This document shows positions 26,001 through 36,139 of a DNA stretch of 64,000 nt, one piece after another. Each line of letters opens with the position of its first letter. Within the stretch, counting starts at the first letter, position 1. Origin of the DNA: Nepenthes gracilis (lineage: Eukaryota; Streptophyta; Magnoliopsida; Caryophyllales; Nepenthaceae); NCBI GenBank assembly GCA_033239525.1, contig BSYO01000028.1, forward strand, positions 12,145,597-12,209,596. The letters are read 5' to 3'. The notes under the pieces are model-generated. The model did no database searches. It saw nothing but the letters and a program-made list of their open reading frames with translations, and was not told the DNA's origin. A program made the translations under genes and the position numbers.

Positions 26001-29000
26001 TTGACCAACACAACAAAACATGGTTCCTCCCTGTTGCAATGGGAGAGATACGGATGGTTGACAACGAGAAATATTTGCAAGAGGTGAAATGAAGGATGCA
26101 AAAAATGGCAGTTGAGCAAGCACTGGCAAATTTGGTTGGCATTTTATGGGTGCAGAGGCAGTGGTTTTAGGCACTGGGTGATCCAGATCTGTGGCGCATG
26201 TAATGGCAGTTTCACAACTAGAGTTTATTTTCTTGGTTCTAAAAGCTCCTATTTGTTCAGATGGGAACAAACTAGGGCTGGGATCAATTTTAGGCCATAT
26301 ATCTTCTTGCGACAAATTGAATTTCAAAAGTCAATCACAGTTTTTTAACCACACCAATAAGAGCCATCGGACCCCAGATGAAAATATCATCCAATTGCAG
26401 ATATTGGTCGATATATATCGATATCAGGCACCCGATACCGATATTTTCTGAGAACTCAACAATATCACGATATATTTTCCTATTAACAATATATCGCGAT
26501 ATTTTGGCTGATATTCAAAATATTAACCAATATATTGATCGATATGACCCTGTTAGCTTATGATTATCAAAAATTATTTTCCTTCAAATATATCCAATGC
26601 TAATGTATATTTTCTGATATGTTAAATACCGATACGTTTACAATCGATACGAACACCGATGTTCTCATCCATGCATCAGATCCATAAAAGTCCCCTTACC
26701 AAAAATACACCTCTACCAAGATGATGTTAGTGAAATAAAATTTCTGAGTATGAATACTTTTCACATGAGGAAGGGGATCACAACAATCTCCCCATTTATG
26801 GCCCACGGTGGAAGTTGGGTTGGTCTTCAACAATGGCAGCCTGGGGTGGCAACACTGTGCTTCTTAGTTATGGCTAGAATGCCTCAAAAGGTAACCTAAT
26901 AGAGTTTGTTGTAGCAACTGTACAGAGGCAGCAAAATCACACTACGCTTTGATACCAACTGATGTAGACCCCTCCAAAATCTCAATTCACAAGCTGAGAA
27001 ATTCACTTTCCATTAGGCTTTAACTTATAAGTTGAGTAGGCAAAACAAACCTAATTAAATGACAAGCCCAAGGTCTAAAGGAGCTTTGAGAAAGTCCCAA
27101 CTAGCCTTGGCCAACCAATTGCGGAAATGCTCTTACTTGGGTCAGCTCTTCAAGGGTCAATTCTTTTGACAGGCCTTTGTGCCAAAAAAAGAAAAATATG
27201 AATCGCAACCATATTCATATTATGGGCTAGCGGAGGGATTCTGAAAAGTACCTAATATATATAGATAGTTATTTTAGGCGTCATTTTGGCAAGGAAGCAC
27301 TAGCAATTCCCCTCTACTCTTCTTACAAAACTGATCAGAGGATACAGAGCAATAGATCAAATTACTAATAAATAGGAGTTGTAAACTATAAAATTTATTG
27401 TTCAAGATAGATCACGCTAAAAAGACAGTGTTAAAGTTTCAATTTCATATAGAAATTTCTATAAAATCTTTAAAAAAGGCATTCTTCAGCCTAACTTTCG
27501 ATCCCATATAATCTAGATGGGTTCTAGTATTGTGGTTCCTCCATGTAAAGGGCATTAGCCAAAATGTGCCTCTTCGTCACATTGAAAAGATATACTATGC
27601 AAATCATATCACATGTAAAATATAGTCATAAATCCTTATCTTTTAAATACGACTGTAGATCTTTGTAACTCTGTTGACAGCTGGTGTCACTGGTCATAAG
27701 GAGGAATGTTACATCTTATGTAACTTAGCTTTCAACAAAAATAATATATATATATGTAAACTGTCACAAAAATCATATCAACTATCAAGGTTATCAGCAT
27801 TATTTTATTATTAGTATATAGACATAATTGCTTTAATAGAATGCTAACATAGCATTGACATTATAAAAAGATCCATCGTATAAAAAAGCTACTGCCATTA
27901 AATTCGAGAAAGAAAGCAACATGCCAAGTCAAATAATAGATTCTCCATTTTATACCACATATCCTTATATATATTCCGAAAATGTTCAATAAATCTGAGA
28001 TGAAGGATATGTTTTTTATCAGTATGGGGGTAAAAAAGAACTTGACAAAACAATAACAACGGAAATAAACCTTGTATTGCCACCAAATTTTCCGCTTGAC
28101 TTCATCATCGAAGTTGAAACCTCCGACAATCTGAGGCATGGTAATCAGCCAAAATGCTGCAATACTCGGATCTTTCATGCTACGGACAATATGCTGCACA
28201 AGAACATTATCAAAGGGATATTGATAGAACGTGAACGATTTTTTTTACCAGTGGAACAACATGAAAGACACAGTTGATGTGGTTTTGTTATCTGAGTTGA
28301 TGACCTTCTAGTGCATTGGTAAGGGGATATCGAGGGACGGAAAAAGCTCCTTATAAAAGGGATAGAGGCAGACCAAAGACAAGTTCGAAGAAAACCGTAA
28401 GCAGTGGCCTTGAATTTTGGAGCTAGTTAAGGAAATAGATCAGAACAGATTTGAATGTAGGCAAAATAATCATGTAACCAACCCACTTACTGGGGAAGGC
28501 CTTAGCTTGGTCTAAATACATCACACATAAGCATATTCTTATGATTATCAAAATGGCCTCAATATCAGATAATGCAAACTACACTAAGGTTTCCTAGCAC
28601 ACATACACCAGCAAAGCATCAGTGTCTTTATACATCATCCTTTACCTTATCTAGGGAAAACAAATCGAATTATCAAACTATATTAGACCATAACATGGAA
28701 TATCTAGGATCCATCAACCAATAATTCTATATTCTCTTCACATGTAGTCCACTACCACACTCTACTCTAGTTTGGTTTAAGTACTACTATTTACCTTCTA
28801 ATTCATATTTTTTTAGAAGAAAGATCTACAAAGTATTAAACAATAGCAACAGGACCTACAGCCATTCATAGTGCATGGAAGATGAACAAAAGAAATACTA
28901 GCCTCATAGGGATAGTCCATCTTTCTTAAAACATTATAGGCTTTCCAAGGCGGCTCCATGATCTGCAATAAACAGAATGAACTAAAAAAGCATCAATTAT

Positions 29001-32000
29001 TTCACTAATTAGTGAGGGGAAAAAAAAAAAAAGAAAAAAAGAAAGTGATGTTATCCTTGGTCACCAACCATCAATGATTTAGGTTAAAAGCATGTATCCA
29101 CTGATACAAAGTAAAATGATGATCAATTCATAGTTTCTAAGTTTAGACAGCATTCCAATGACCTTCAATTATTTGACATTACTGTTGAAACAGCTTTTGA
29201 AAACTGTTATAAATTGAATCATCTTAAAAAGCCTCCTAAAAAGTCCTTTGAGGTTCTCTATAAGATGTTCTGAATTTCTTTAACAAATTTCAATTTAGAA
29301 CCTTCCCAAACAAAGCCCAAAATGCTTTTAGTAGAAGCTACAAATTATAGTGTTTTCCAAAATCACTCATCAAAATAAAAACAAATGCTCCCTTTCTGGT
29401 GCAACGGATAAAATTTGTCTACTAGGGTATAGCTTGTTCTACGCTAAGTCCAACATTTTAAGTTAACAAAGTCAAAAACTTCAAGGAGGCCAAGAATGCC
29501 TGGCATGCATGAAAATGCATACATTTTCTTCAGATTGAACAGGCACCATGTTTTATACGACTAATGAATGAGAAGGGTAAATGCACTTTCTTCAGCAACA
29601 AGCACCACAATTAGTCTCTTTATGCTAATCAGAGGCCCATGAACTAGAGATGATGACTTCCCAAGCCATGCTTTAACTATATTAGATTATTCTTTTGGTC
29701 TAGCTTTACCAATTACTATATTAGATAGACATTTACTTAGAAAAAGGTCAGCAAGGATCCGGATAGGTGCAGTACTCATTTATCATCCTTCTCTCTTTTT
29801 GAAAAGAAAGTAAGAGTTGATATTTACTCTCATGCCCAGGCGTATCAAATAGTAAAAATCAACGCTTTCTACTAGCAAATGTGCAGGCAGTTAAAAGCTC
29901 CACATCTAAAGTGATGACAGAGATTCTATATTCCGTCAAGGCCTAGTGAGCTAACAGTATTCTTTGTAGTATTGTGATCCTTCTTATCAAATGCAGGGAC
30001 TTGTCTTCTTCAAATCTTTAGCATTCTTGGAATTAAAACTCTTGACTTTTTTTTCATGAAAGAAAATTTATAGACTATTCAAAATGGAGTCTTTGTTGAA
30101 AGAAATACATTTAGAAATTGCTGATATATAGAATCTTTCAATGAGATAGTGCTTTTTCAAGACAAAATGACTAAGATAAATGGTCAATCAAGTAATGAAA
30201 GTGTCATCTCATGGAACCGGAATTATGAAGGAAGCTAAAAACAACCAAAAATACTTGAGATGAAATAACCCAAATACATGTTGTAGTCAAGCAAAAAGTA
30301 TCAAGGAATAAAATTTTCAACAAAGGACCCACATCATCAGCTGAGATCCTGACTTGTAACTTGTTCTTGCATTCAGGACATATCATCACACCCTGCAATA
30401 GCAAAGGGCAAAGCTTGTCATCTAGAGAACTTCTATGATACTTATGGAAGAACAAGAACTACATAGGATGCAGAATATTAGCATAAAGACAACAATCAGC
30501 ATAAATAGAAAGCATACACAGAAAAGACTGCAAGCATGCCCCACAGAAGGAGAAGATTAAAAGAAAATTCTGGCACGAGAAGGCAGGGTATGTACATCTT
30601 TGCTGAATTTGATAACTGATATTATTGTTAATTTATCAAAAAAGGACCTACAAGCATGAAGAGACCCTGCATACGCTTGATATATATATATATTTATTTA
30701 TTTATTTATTTTTAACAAGTCGAATGCTGCAAAGATACGATTGGAATGAATCTCGCCATAAGCAATTTAGATTCACGACAAAAACAGGTTTAAGTTATCA
30801 ATGAGAAGGGGTTTTTATGGTGCTATGTAGTACTAGGCACTATTGCAAAACTACAGACTGGTCTTAAATAAAAAATGACAAAAGTTTGGCACTCCAAGAT
30901 TTTGGATAGTGGAACTAGTCAAAATTCTTTAGGGTATGAAGGAAAGATAGAAAATGACAGTAGGGAGTACCCTAAGGTTGTTCAGTGCTCCAAAGTTCAT
31001 TTAAGCTCAAGCTTTTGCATCCCAAATAATGACTTTGAACCATTTAAAGGTTCCATATGTCACAACAAACTACCTCTTAAATCACACTGCAAATGCAAAA
31101 TTGGCCTTAAGTCCTGAAGTTTGTGGCATCAGAAGTCTTAGGTGCACTCTCTCTCTCTTTGGACACCCGCCAGTAGAAACTTCACACCAAGTTCAAACCT
31201 GACGACATCAAACTATTATTTACTTATCCAGCATTTTTTTATATATATACAAAATGTATAGGATTCTGACGAGAAACATTATTATTAAAAACAAAAGGTT
31301 GCAGCGGAAAACTTTATAGGACTTCAACGTGTAACCTAAAATCTTGGTACATCAAACCAAAATTTAGAAAAATATTGGTAAAAGTCTTACTGATCCTTCA
31401 CAAGTAGGGCAGTCTTTTGATGGCAATGGTACATGTAGTTCCATTATGGAAGGAAGATGAACCAGTTCAGCTCGATTCTCAACAATTGCATCTGCAACAC
31501 TTTCAGCAGTTGCCTTTTCTCCACTGCCAAGAATCAGTGAAACTATCAGACAGATAAGATAGCCAATTGGAATAGAATGCCTGATGCTTAACCACGCATC
31601 TTTATACTGATGCTTAATTATAGTTTTTCTATCATTTGAAACTTTTCATTGATCGGTGAGTGAAAGGATGTTGGTGACTATATTAATAACAATAATATTC
31701 CCAGAAAAACAGACTCAAGCTTTATCATATAATGTGCGATAGAAAAGCATTCAGTCAACATGATCAGCACACTGGTGAAGCAATTAGCTTGCAACCAGAT
31801 ATTTATAAGAGCACAACCAAAATTGTCAAACAAGCTTCATAGTCCGTGGAAAAAAAATACATTTATATTTATCAGAACTACAAGTTGTTTTGCATGTGCC
31901 TTGAATGACTATTTTCCAGAATATCCTTTAATCTCAAGTAAAATTAAATCACTTTTGATAATCATATTAAGAAAATCGATGAAAATATCGGTTTCAATAT

Positions 32001-34650
32001 CAGTAGCAACTATATTGGTATAGATTATATTGGATAATACGTATCCATATCAAATATATCACATAGAAAAAAAAATTTTAGAATCGCAAGCTGACAGAGC
32101 CATATCAATAATAAGTTATATCAGGCGATATATCACCGATACGACAATATATCATGATATTGTTATATTATCGGGAAATATCAGTATCATGGGCCTGCAA
32201 TGCTGATACATATTAGCCAATATTTATAATATCATCCGATTATCACTTCTATGAGTAAGATGCCCAGCTAAAAGAACATCAGACAGTGAAGAAAGTTTAA
32301 TTGTCTTTTCTGCATTGCCAACAGTCCCAAGCTATCAAGAACATGATTGTGCCAACAAGTTTTGGGAGAGATAGCTCATACATGAGTTTACTGCATAATC
32401 TCAAACAAAAAAATTATAAACAAGCAGACAAAATGCCCGTCAATTCACACCAATGGAAGATGCTTACGGGTTCAGTAACAAAAAGGTAAGAAAGTTTGGT
32501 CTACCTCTTCAAGGTGTAATTTTTAACTTGGTACTGCACCTTGCCAGTCCCTCTACACATGGTACATCGTAGTGCTTGCCACCCACTACAGGTTCGACAA
32601 TTCCTAAAATTGAAAAGGGAAAAGAAAATGTTTAAACTAAATAACTATTGAACTTCAAATAATTCTTGAATTAAATGTCAGACTTATACCCTGGCAAGAA
32701 ATTATGAAAAACTAAAGATGGCACCAAATATATCTAAACATTCTGCTTTAAATATTACAATTTGAGAAGATAACAGCTTGACAGAGTAAACATGTGAAAA
32801 CAATGAACCTCATCATGGTAATTGCAGAACCAACAGGCAAACCAATCAAAAACTCATCAAATCCAATATGATGTTTGCTTTAGGTTCAAGATTACCCCAT
32901 CAATTAAGCAGTTACAACCTTACCAACACACTAGGATCTATGGATGAAAACATTGATATTAGTATAGATCATAGTCATGTTAGTATAGGACATATCAGAT
33001 AATATATATCAGTATTTAATATAACAAAAGAAAAAAACTTTAAAAAATCGTAAGCTAACATGGCCTTATCGGACAATATATCACAGTAATCCTTTATACG
33101 AAAATATATCACGATATTATTGCAGTAACAACAAATATTGGTATCAGAGGCCCCGATATCAATACATATTAACCGATATTTATATCAATTCTAGGATCAC
33201 ATCTGATGTTTATTTTAATTATACAAGAGACAAAGAAAATAGAAATTGGGCTGCAAAATATGGAGGGTTAGTTTTGGGCACCTCTGGCAGATCACCTTCT
33301 TTCCCAGCTCCAGTGCAATATCATATGTCCCAAGAGTAACAACAGCCTGCAGTCAACCAGAGAAAAATCAACCAAGGCATTCATGCTGACATGCACAATG
33401 CAAGCATTAGTAATTCAGTACAGATAGTCGCTCCTTTAACCAACACACTATCACCTATCAATTCCCTTTGTGCAAGCAGCATTTGCCAAGAATTGGAATG
33501 ATTGTGTAACCAAATAAAACATAGAAAGAGATATAAAGAAGCGTGAATAACCGCTTAGCCTAATAAGTTGCATACATAGTGAAACAACAGAAATCATATA
33601 TGACCCACAATAAAGCATATTTATACATGTGATGTCGCACATAACCAAGTTGCATATTCAGTATCACAGCAACTAATTTACAAGTCTAAAAGAGCAGCTC
33701 AAATTATCATGTAGTTCACTTGACCTGATACAAGGATTGGATGAAAGACTGAACTACTCAAATTTGTGAGGTAACCACACTTCATTTTATCAAGTTACAA
33801 ATGGCAACCAGATATCAGTTGAAATATGAAGCTAGATTGATTTGTGACGAATATGGAAGGAAAGGAAGCTGTTTTTATGTTTGTTTTGGAGAAATACACT
33901 AGAAATCAAAGAGAACTAAAATTTTTTCTTACCAATTTGATGGAATTTTGTTCAGAAATGAAGAGATAATTAAAAGGTTCCTTTCTTTGGTTTGGTTTTA
34001 TGATAAAACAAAGGAGGAAAAATTAAGGTATGCTCATTTCTTTCTTATCATAGCCATTCCTTTCTGTTCCATCCTATTCCTTTACGTTTCACCTTCTAAA
34101 CCAAACCAAATGAAAAAATTCCAAGTGACCACTTGATTAAATGCTAAAATTAGAGCTAGAACAACAGCTAAATCATCAAAAAGAAACCCCAACATTATCT
34201 TCTGGAGAAAAGGGAACCTACAAGAACATCAAAACCCAGTCCACATTTTCAAATAACCCACTTGGGAAGGTGAAATCAATGTGAACAGAAACTAGAAATG
34301 CAAAAATTCGAAGAACCCCACATACCAGTAAACAAAAGAAACTAAAATTGAACTATCAAAGTTCAATTTCCATGTGACCCGCAAAGCAAATGACAACACA
34401 ACAACGGCAAATAGTGAAAACTTACGAAAACAGCAGAGAGAGAGAGTTTGGAGATGAATTCGGGAATCCCGAACCCACGAGGCGCAGAGCCGGCAATGTC
34501 GTAGGCGAGAGTGAAAGGGGACAGCACTAGATTTATGGGAAACTCCAAGATGTCTATCAGCTGTTGGCCGTGACGCCGGGTGAATAGTCTGTACTGAACA
34601 TCGACGAATTGTTTCACCTGCTGGATAAGATTGCCTGTTCCCCTAGACAT
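14072..34650 (-). CDS. DnaJ-type cysteine-rich (CxxCxGxG) protein, 12 exons
   Basis: Exons, in transcription order: 34650-34426, 33346-33282, 32603-32505, 31523-31391, 30392-30333, 28962-28903, 28193-28071, 23293-23222, 18728-18591, 17782-17627, 15125-15021, 14110-14072. They sum to 1275 nt (424 residues plus stop) with consistent phases, strong evidence for a real gene. Four CxxC motifs bind zinc or act in thiol chemistry: C99/C102, C110/C113 (C-T-M-C-R-G-T-G), C168/C171 (C-P-T-C-E-G-S-G) and C179/C182. The rest is a conserved-looking helical region (I-M-E-P-P-W-K-A-Y; F-W-L-I-T-M-P-Q-I-V-G-G-F; P-P-P-R-P-Q-N-W-G) ending R-R-W-W-F-F. No J domain is present, so it is not an Hsp40 proper; it resembles the DnaJ zinc-finger superfamily. 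I recall, unchecked, a plant orthologue in the embryo-defective class. Location and substrate are unknown. Confidence 0.9.
14185..14362 (+). mobile_element. GATATCG-rich MITE-like element, partial (intron 11)
   Basis: Member of the intronic repeat family described at 23386-23631. It keeps the AATACGTATTGATAT and AATATTGGCATCGAGG blocks. The left end is missing. Confidence 0.55.
15778..16262. repeat. Direct tandem duplication, period about 242 bp (intron 10)
   Basis: 15778-16019 and 16020-16262 are near-identical neighbours: GAACACATCCACTACTTG occurs at 15791 and 16033 and GGAGAAATACAGCTAGTCCT ends both units. Each unit also holds a fragment of the GATATCG-rich element (GGATATCGTNGANACCAATA). 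Differences are scattered substitutions plus a few short indels, so the duplication is not very recent. Confidence 0.9.
16374..16398. repeat. (GA)n microsatellite
   Basis: A pure GA run of about eleven units in intron 10, with AG-rich DNA following it up to about 16450. Confidence 0.9.
16703..16975 (+). mobile_element. GATATCG-rich MITE-like element (intron 10)
   Basis: Near full-length copy. It ends in CCGATATTTACATCAATGG, which mirrors the GATG(A/T)AAATATCGG end of the family, and it contains the family's central A-run and the ATTGTTACAATATTG block. It lies in the opposite sense to the copies at 17817 and 23386. Confidence 0.7.
17817..18083 (-). mobile_element. GATATCG-rich MITE-like element (intron 9)
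   Basis: Copy in the reverse sense, with the landmarks GTCAACTTACAATTCTC plus a T-run, ATATATCTGATACCGATTCG and an end near TATTGATGTTTTTATCCATG. It lies directly beside exon 10: its edge is about 35 bp from the splice donor at 17782. Confidence 0.7.
18134..18495. mobile_element. Fragments of the GATATCG-rich element (intron 9)
   Basis: Two fragments, about 18134-18186 and 18424-18495, separated by unrelated AT-rich DNA. Probably one copy split by an insertion or two truncated copies. Confidence 0.45.
18886..19072 (+). mobile_element. Degraded tRNA-derived SINE, Au-like (intron 8)
   Basis: An RNA polymerase III B-box-like word (GTTATGAGTTCGAGCC, about 18932) is followed by TCTTGCGTAATGCAATGTAAG and a TGTGTAATAGACAC segment. 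This is the order I know from the plant Au SINE family (tRNA-like head, then TCTTGCAAATGCA-type and CAATAGACCC-type blocks). A decayed GGACC...TAGGATTCCC tail ends near 19060. Orientation is opposite to the host gene. Family assignment is from memory of the consensus and was not aligned. Confidence 0.6.
19290..19552 (+). mobile_element. GATATCG-rich MITE-like element, full length (intron 8)
   Basis: Starts CATGAAAATATC and ends GATATATTCATCCAT, showing the inverted relation between the two ends. Internal landmarks: an A-run followed by TCAAAATCGTAA, then AAAAAATATCGGTGTTGG. Length about 263 bp. Confidence 0.75.
20235..20492 (-). mobile_element. GATATCG-rich MITE-like element (intron 8)
   Basis: Reverse-sense copy running from ACAAATATTGGCAAATAT to GATATTGATATTTTCATC. 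It is the most diverged of the near-complete copies: the T-run landmark is reduced to ATTCACAAAAAAATG. Confidence 0.6.
20976..21069. repeat. 47-bp tandem duplication (intron 8)
   Basis: Two adjacent 47-bp units (20976-21022 and 21023-21069) differ at only two positions, both C/T. Local replication slippage is the simplest origin. Confidence 0.95.
21487..21690 (-). mobile_element. GATATCG-rich MITE-like element, shortened (intron 8)
   Basis: Carries CATCAGCCGATAATATCGGTACCG, a central T/A-run and an AATACCAATATTTTTTATCC end. It is about 200 bp, shorter than its relatives. Confidence 0.55.
22036..22470. mobile_element. Solo LTR with GGATC target-site duplication (intron 8)
   Basis: A 435-bp unit starts TGATGTAGGG and ends ATCTGCATCA, so its ends are the inverted pair TGATG/CATCA. 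It is flanked on both sides by GGATC (22031-22035 and 22471-22475), a perfect 5-bp target duplication. It has no internal coding region. A TTATATAAG word at about 22233 could be the LTR TATA box. It is best explained as a solo LTR left by recombination between the two LTRs of a retrotransposon. Confidence 0.8.
23386..23631 (-). mobile_element. GATATCG-rich MITE-like element, full length (intron 7)
   Basis: A good example of the family (about 246 bp), almost touching exon 8. It starts TTGATGAAATATTGGC and ends CCGATATTTTCATTC, so its ends are inverted copies of GATG(A/T)AAATATCGG. Internally it repeats GATAT/CGATA words, ATCTTATCAACTTACGATT, a T-run, then GATACATATTGTCC and GTGGCAACCGATAC. No coding capacity. 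No clear target duplication was found. It looks like a non-autonomous terminal-inverted-repeat element, but a satellite-derived origin is also possible because the inside is itself made of short related words. Confidence 0.7.
23988..24231 (-). mobile_element. GATATCG-rich MITE-like element, full length (intron 7)
   Basis: Starts GATGTAAATATTGGC and ends TGATATTGATATTTTCAT, with the family's CCTATCAACTAACGATTTTTAG centre. Same sense as the copy at 23386. Confidence 0.7.
24340..24877 (-). mobile_element. Head-to-tail copies of the GATATCG-rich element, interrupted at right
   Basis: At least two partly overlapping copies are fused here: the landmark CAGCTTA followed by TTTTTAGAA occurs near 24465 and 24638, and again as ATCTTATAATTTTTAG near 24830. 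The last copy is cut at 24877 by the solo LTR at 24878-25874 and resumes at 25875. Confidence 0.65.
24878..25874. mobile_element. Solo LTR inserted in a GATATCG-rich element (intron 7)
   Basis: A 997-bp unit starts TGATGCGTCC and ends GTACCCATCA (ends TGATG/CATCA). It is flanked by GAAAA (24873-24877) and GAAAC (25875-25879), a 5-bp target duplication with one change. The interrupted repeat reads on correctly across the junction. It resembles the LTRs at 36140 and 48033 in its first 200 bp (CGTCC-rich start, CCTGCACA, CCAACGCTCAAGCCAG), so it is probably a Tat-lineage LTR. The GC content is well above the surrounding intron. Confidence 0.8.
25875..25950 (-). mobile_element. Remainder of the interrupted GATATCG-rich element
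   Basis: Continues the copy cut at 24877 and ends GATACCGATATTTTCATCC, the family terminus. Confidence 0.7.
26377..26670 (-). mobile_element. GATATCG-rich MITE-like element, full length (intron 7)
   Basis: Starts GATGAAAATATC and ends CCGATGTTCTCATCC. Central landmark GTTAGCTTATGATTATC. About 294 bp, the longest copy in the gene. Confidence 0.7.
26946..26962 (-). other. Primer-binding-site-like sequence beside an LTR-like end
   Basis: The - strand reads CATCA, GT, then TGGTATCAAAGC, i.e. an LTR-type end followed by a near-perfect initiator-Met tRNA primer-binding site (TGGTATCAGAGC with one change). An LTR would extend rightward from about 26964. Its other end was not found, so this may be a TRIM or a truncated copia-type relic inside intron 7. 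Confidence 0.45.
28901..28902 (-). other. GC splice donor of intron 6
   Basis: Exon 6 must end at 28903 (…TAT-GAG) to join exon 7 (CAT-ATT) in frame, and the intron then starts GCTAGT, a GC donor in place of GT. The nearest GT, four bases further on, would shift the frame. The acceptor of intron 6 is a normal TTGTGCAG at 28194. Confidence 0.7.
31978..32237 (+). mobile_element. GATATCG-rich MITE-like element, full length (intron 3)
   Basis: Starts GATGAAAATATCGG, the family's canonical end, and finishes CCAATATTTATAATATCATCC, with a small insertion before the terminal CATCC. Internal A-run followed by TTTTAGAATCGCAAGCTGAC. Confidence 0.75.
32943..33190 (+). mobile_element. GATATCG-rich MITE-like element, full length (intron 2)
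   Basis: Starts GATGAAAACATTGATATTAG and ends CCGATATTTATATCAAT. Same orientation as the copy in intron 3. Its edge is about 90 bp from exon 2. Confidence 0.7.
33984..34113. repeat. Small inverted repeat (intron 1)
   Basis: CTTTGGTTTGGTTTTA at about 33984 is mirrored by CTAAACCAAACCAAATG ending at about 34113, with about 100 bp between. TTTGGTTTGG-type ends are common in plant miniature elements. No target duplication was identified. Confidence 0.4.
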
Positions 34651-34908
34651 GGATACCTCTGCAGAGAGAGGACAGGTATGGAGCGACGATAGTGTTGCTC
34701 AGTGGAGCAAGTTTAATTTTGATATTGAAATAAATTTTAATCAATTATTATTTTTTTATATTTTTTTATATTTTTATATTTTTATTTTTACTAAATTTGT
34801 TATACTAGTTTTTAAAATATTATAATTATGTTAATATTGTTTGAATTTCATATATTATATATAATACTGGACAAATAAAAATTTATAAACTAAGGAGTTT
34901 AATACCTT
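34651..34908 (-). promoter_or_regulatory. Upstream region of the cysteine-rich protein gene
   Basis: Only 258 bp separate the ATG (34650) from the first transposon sequence (34909). The proximal part is mixed sequence; 34710-34850 is almost pure A/T. No clear TATA box can be singled out among the AT runs. Confidence 0.35.
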
Positions 34909-35812
34909 TGATGGGATTCGTGCGTCGGTTGAAAAACTCATCCGGCGAAAGGAAGTGGTCTAAAAGATAGAGGCCCAATAGCATGCCTCTTTAGCCCAAA
35001 GATCCAAAAGGCAACATGGTTGGCCTAAACAGATCGATCCGAAACCAACCAGCAAAAAACAGACAATTAGGGCTACGTGATATGCCACCTCAATGGTCAT
35101 CCCTCCAACTCAACAGTCAACAATCTTCATAACTTAGCGCATATAAGCCGACGACACTTACCATAATGTAGCCCGATGATTGCGCCACCATGATCGCGCA
35201 TTACTCCCGATATGGTAGTTATGACTCATCAAATCTTCTCAATAAGCAATTACCATATAACGCCCTCCATGATGATCTGACAGTGGAGCAAATATTTTTA
35301 AACAGCAGCAGTTATAGCCCCATGATGGCTGACGCAACTCAACGGATTCATATAGATAATTATCACCAATCGTGGGACCCAAAAAAGGCTAAACTGATAC
35401 TCGTACTATAAATACCCCTTCTCCATCACAAGGAGAGGGATCCCCCGATCGAGCAATCAAACCATCAGTCCTTGAATATATAGTATACTCTTAACTATCA
35501 AGCATTCGTATACACCAAGAGACCGTAAAACTACTATCCCTACGATTGTATTAATATTAAAGCCACCCTTTCTAAAGAGCACACTCTTCTTAAAGCTGTT
35601 CCCAATCAAGTGCACTTCTCGGAGCCTAGACCTCTATAGTACTCTCAATCCCCTTTCTCACATTTGCATCCACATATTTTCACATTCATCTATTTTTCTC
35701 TCTATTGAAAAAAGATTTCTAATTTGAACGTCAAAAGATTTACCAATGACTGAGTTTAGCCGTTCACTGACCTCTCAATAAAACGTAAGGGTGAGCTAAT
35801 AAAACCCTAACA
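34909..35812 (+). mobile_element. LTR of a Tat-like family, copy 1
   Basis: Starts TGATGGGATT and ends CCCTAACA (TG...CA). It is homologous over most of its length to 49908-50568 and 54349-55203; shared landmarks are ATAGAGGCCCAA, AACATGGTTGGCC, CTATAAATACCCCTTCTC (a TATA box at about 35409) and GAGCGCACC/GAGCACACT near the end. It is roughly 80% alike by eye and so older than the duplicated copies. No target duplication (ACCTT left, CTTAG right) and no primer site follow, so it is a solo or truncated LTR. Confidence 0.65.
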
Positions 35813-36058
35813 CTTAGCACACATTACTTCCGGCGGCCAAGAGCAAAAAAGAAGAAAAACAAAATAGAAACCCTTTGCTTTTCCAAAGCTAGAAGTAGTA
35901 CTGTAGAGAGAATCGCCTGGTGCCAAAGAGTGGAGCAGAGAGCAGCCACCCAAAACCTAGGATTTTGTTACAAAATAGTGGGTCCAATTTTGAGACAGGC
36001 GTAAAAGAGGAAAATTAAGGTGGCTTCCCACATAAAAGAGAGTTAATAAAACAAACTA
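35813..36058. other. No gene seen
   Basis: A 246-bp spacer between the LTR and the inverted-repeat element. No coding or RNA signal. Confidence 0.5.
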
Positions 36059-36139
36059 TGGCCCTACATTTAGTTGAAAGGAATAGAAATTATATTCCCT
36101 CTTTATTTCCAATGGAATAAATATTTTTTCATTTGGTTA

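Noticed and set aside
25974..26348. Overlapping 117-codon (-) and 78-codon (+) frames in intron 7
   Set aside because: Both lie between two transposon copies in the intron, with no domain or splice compatibility with the host gene.
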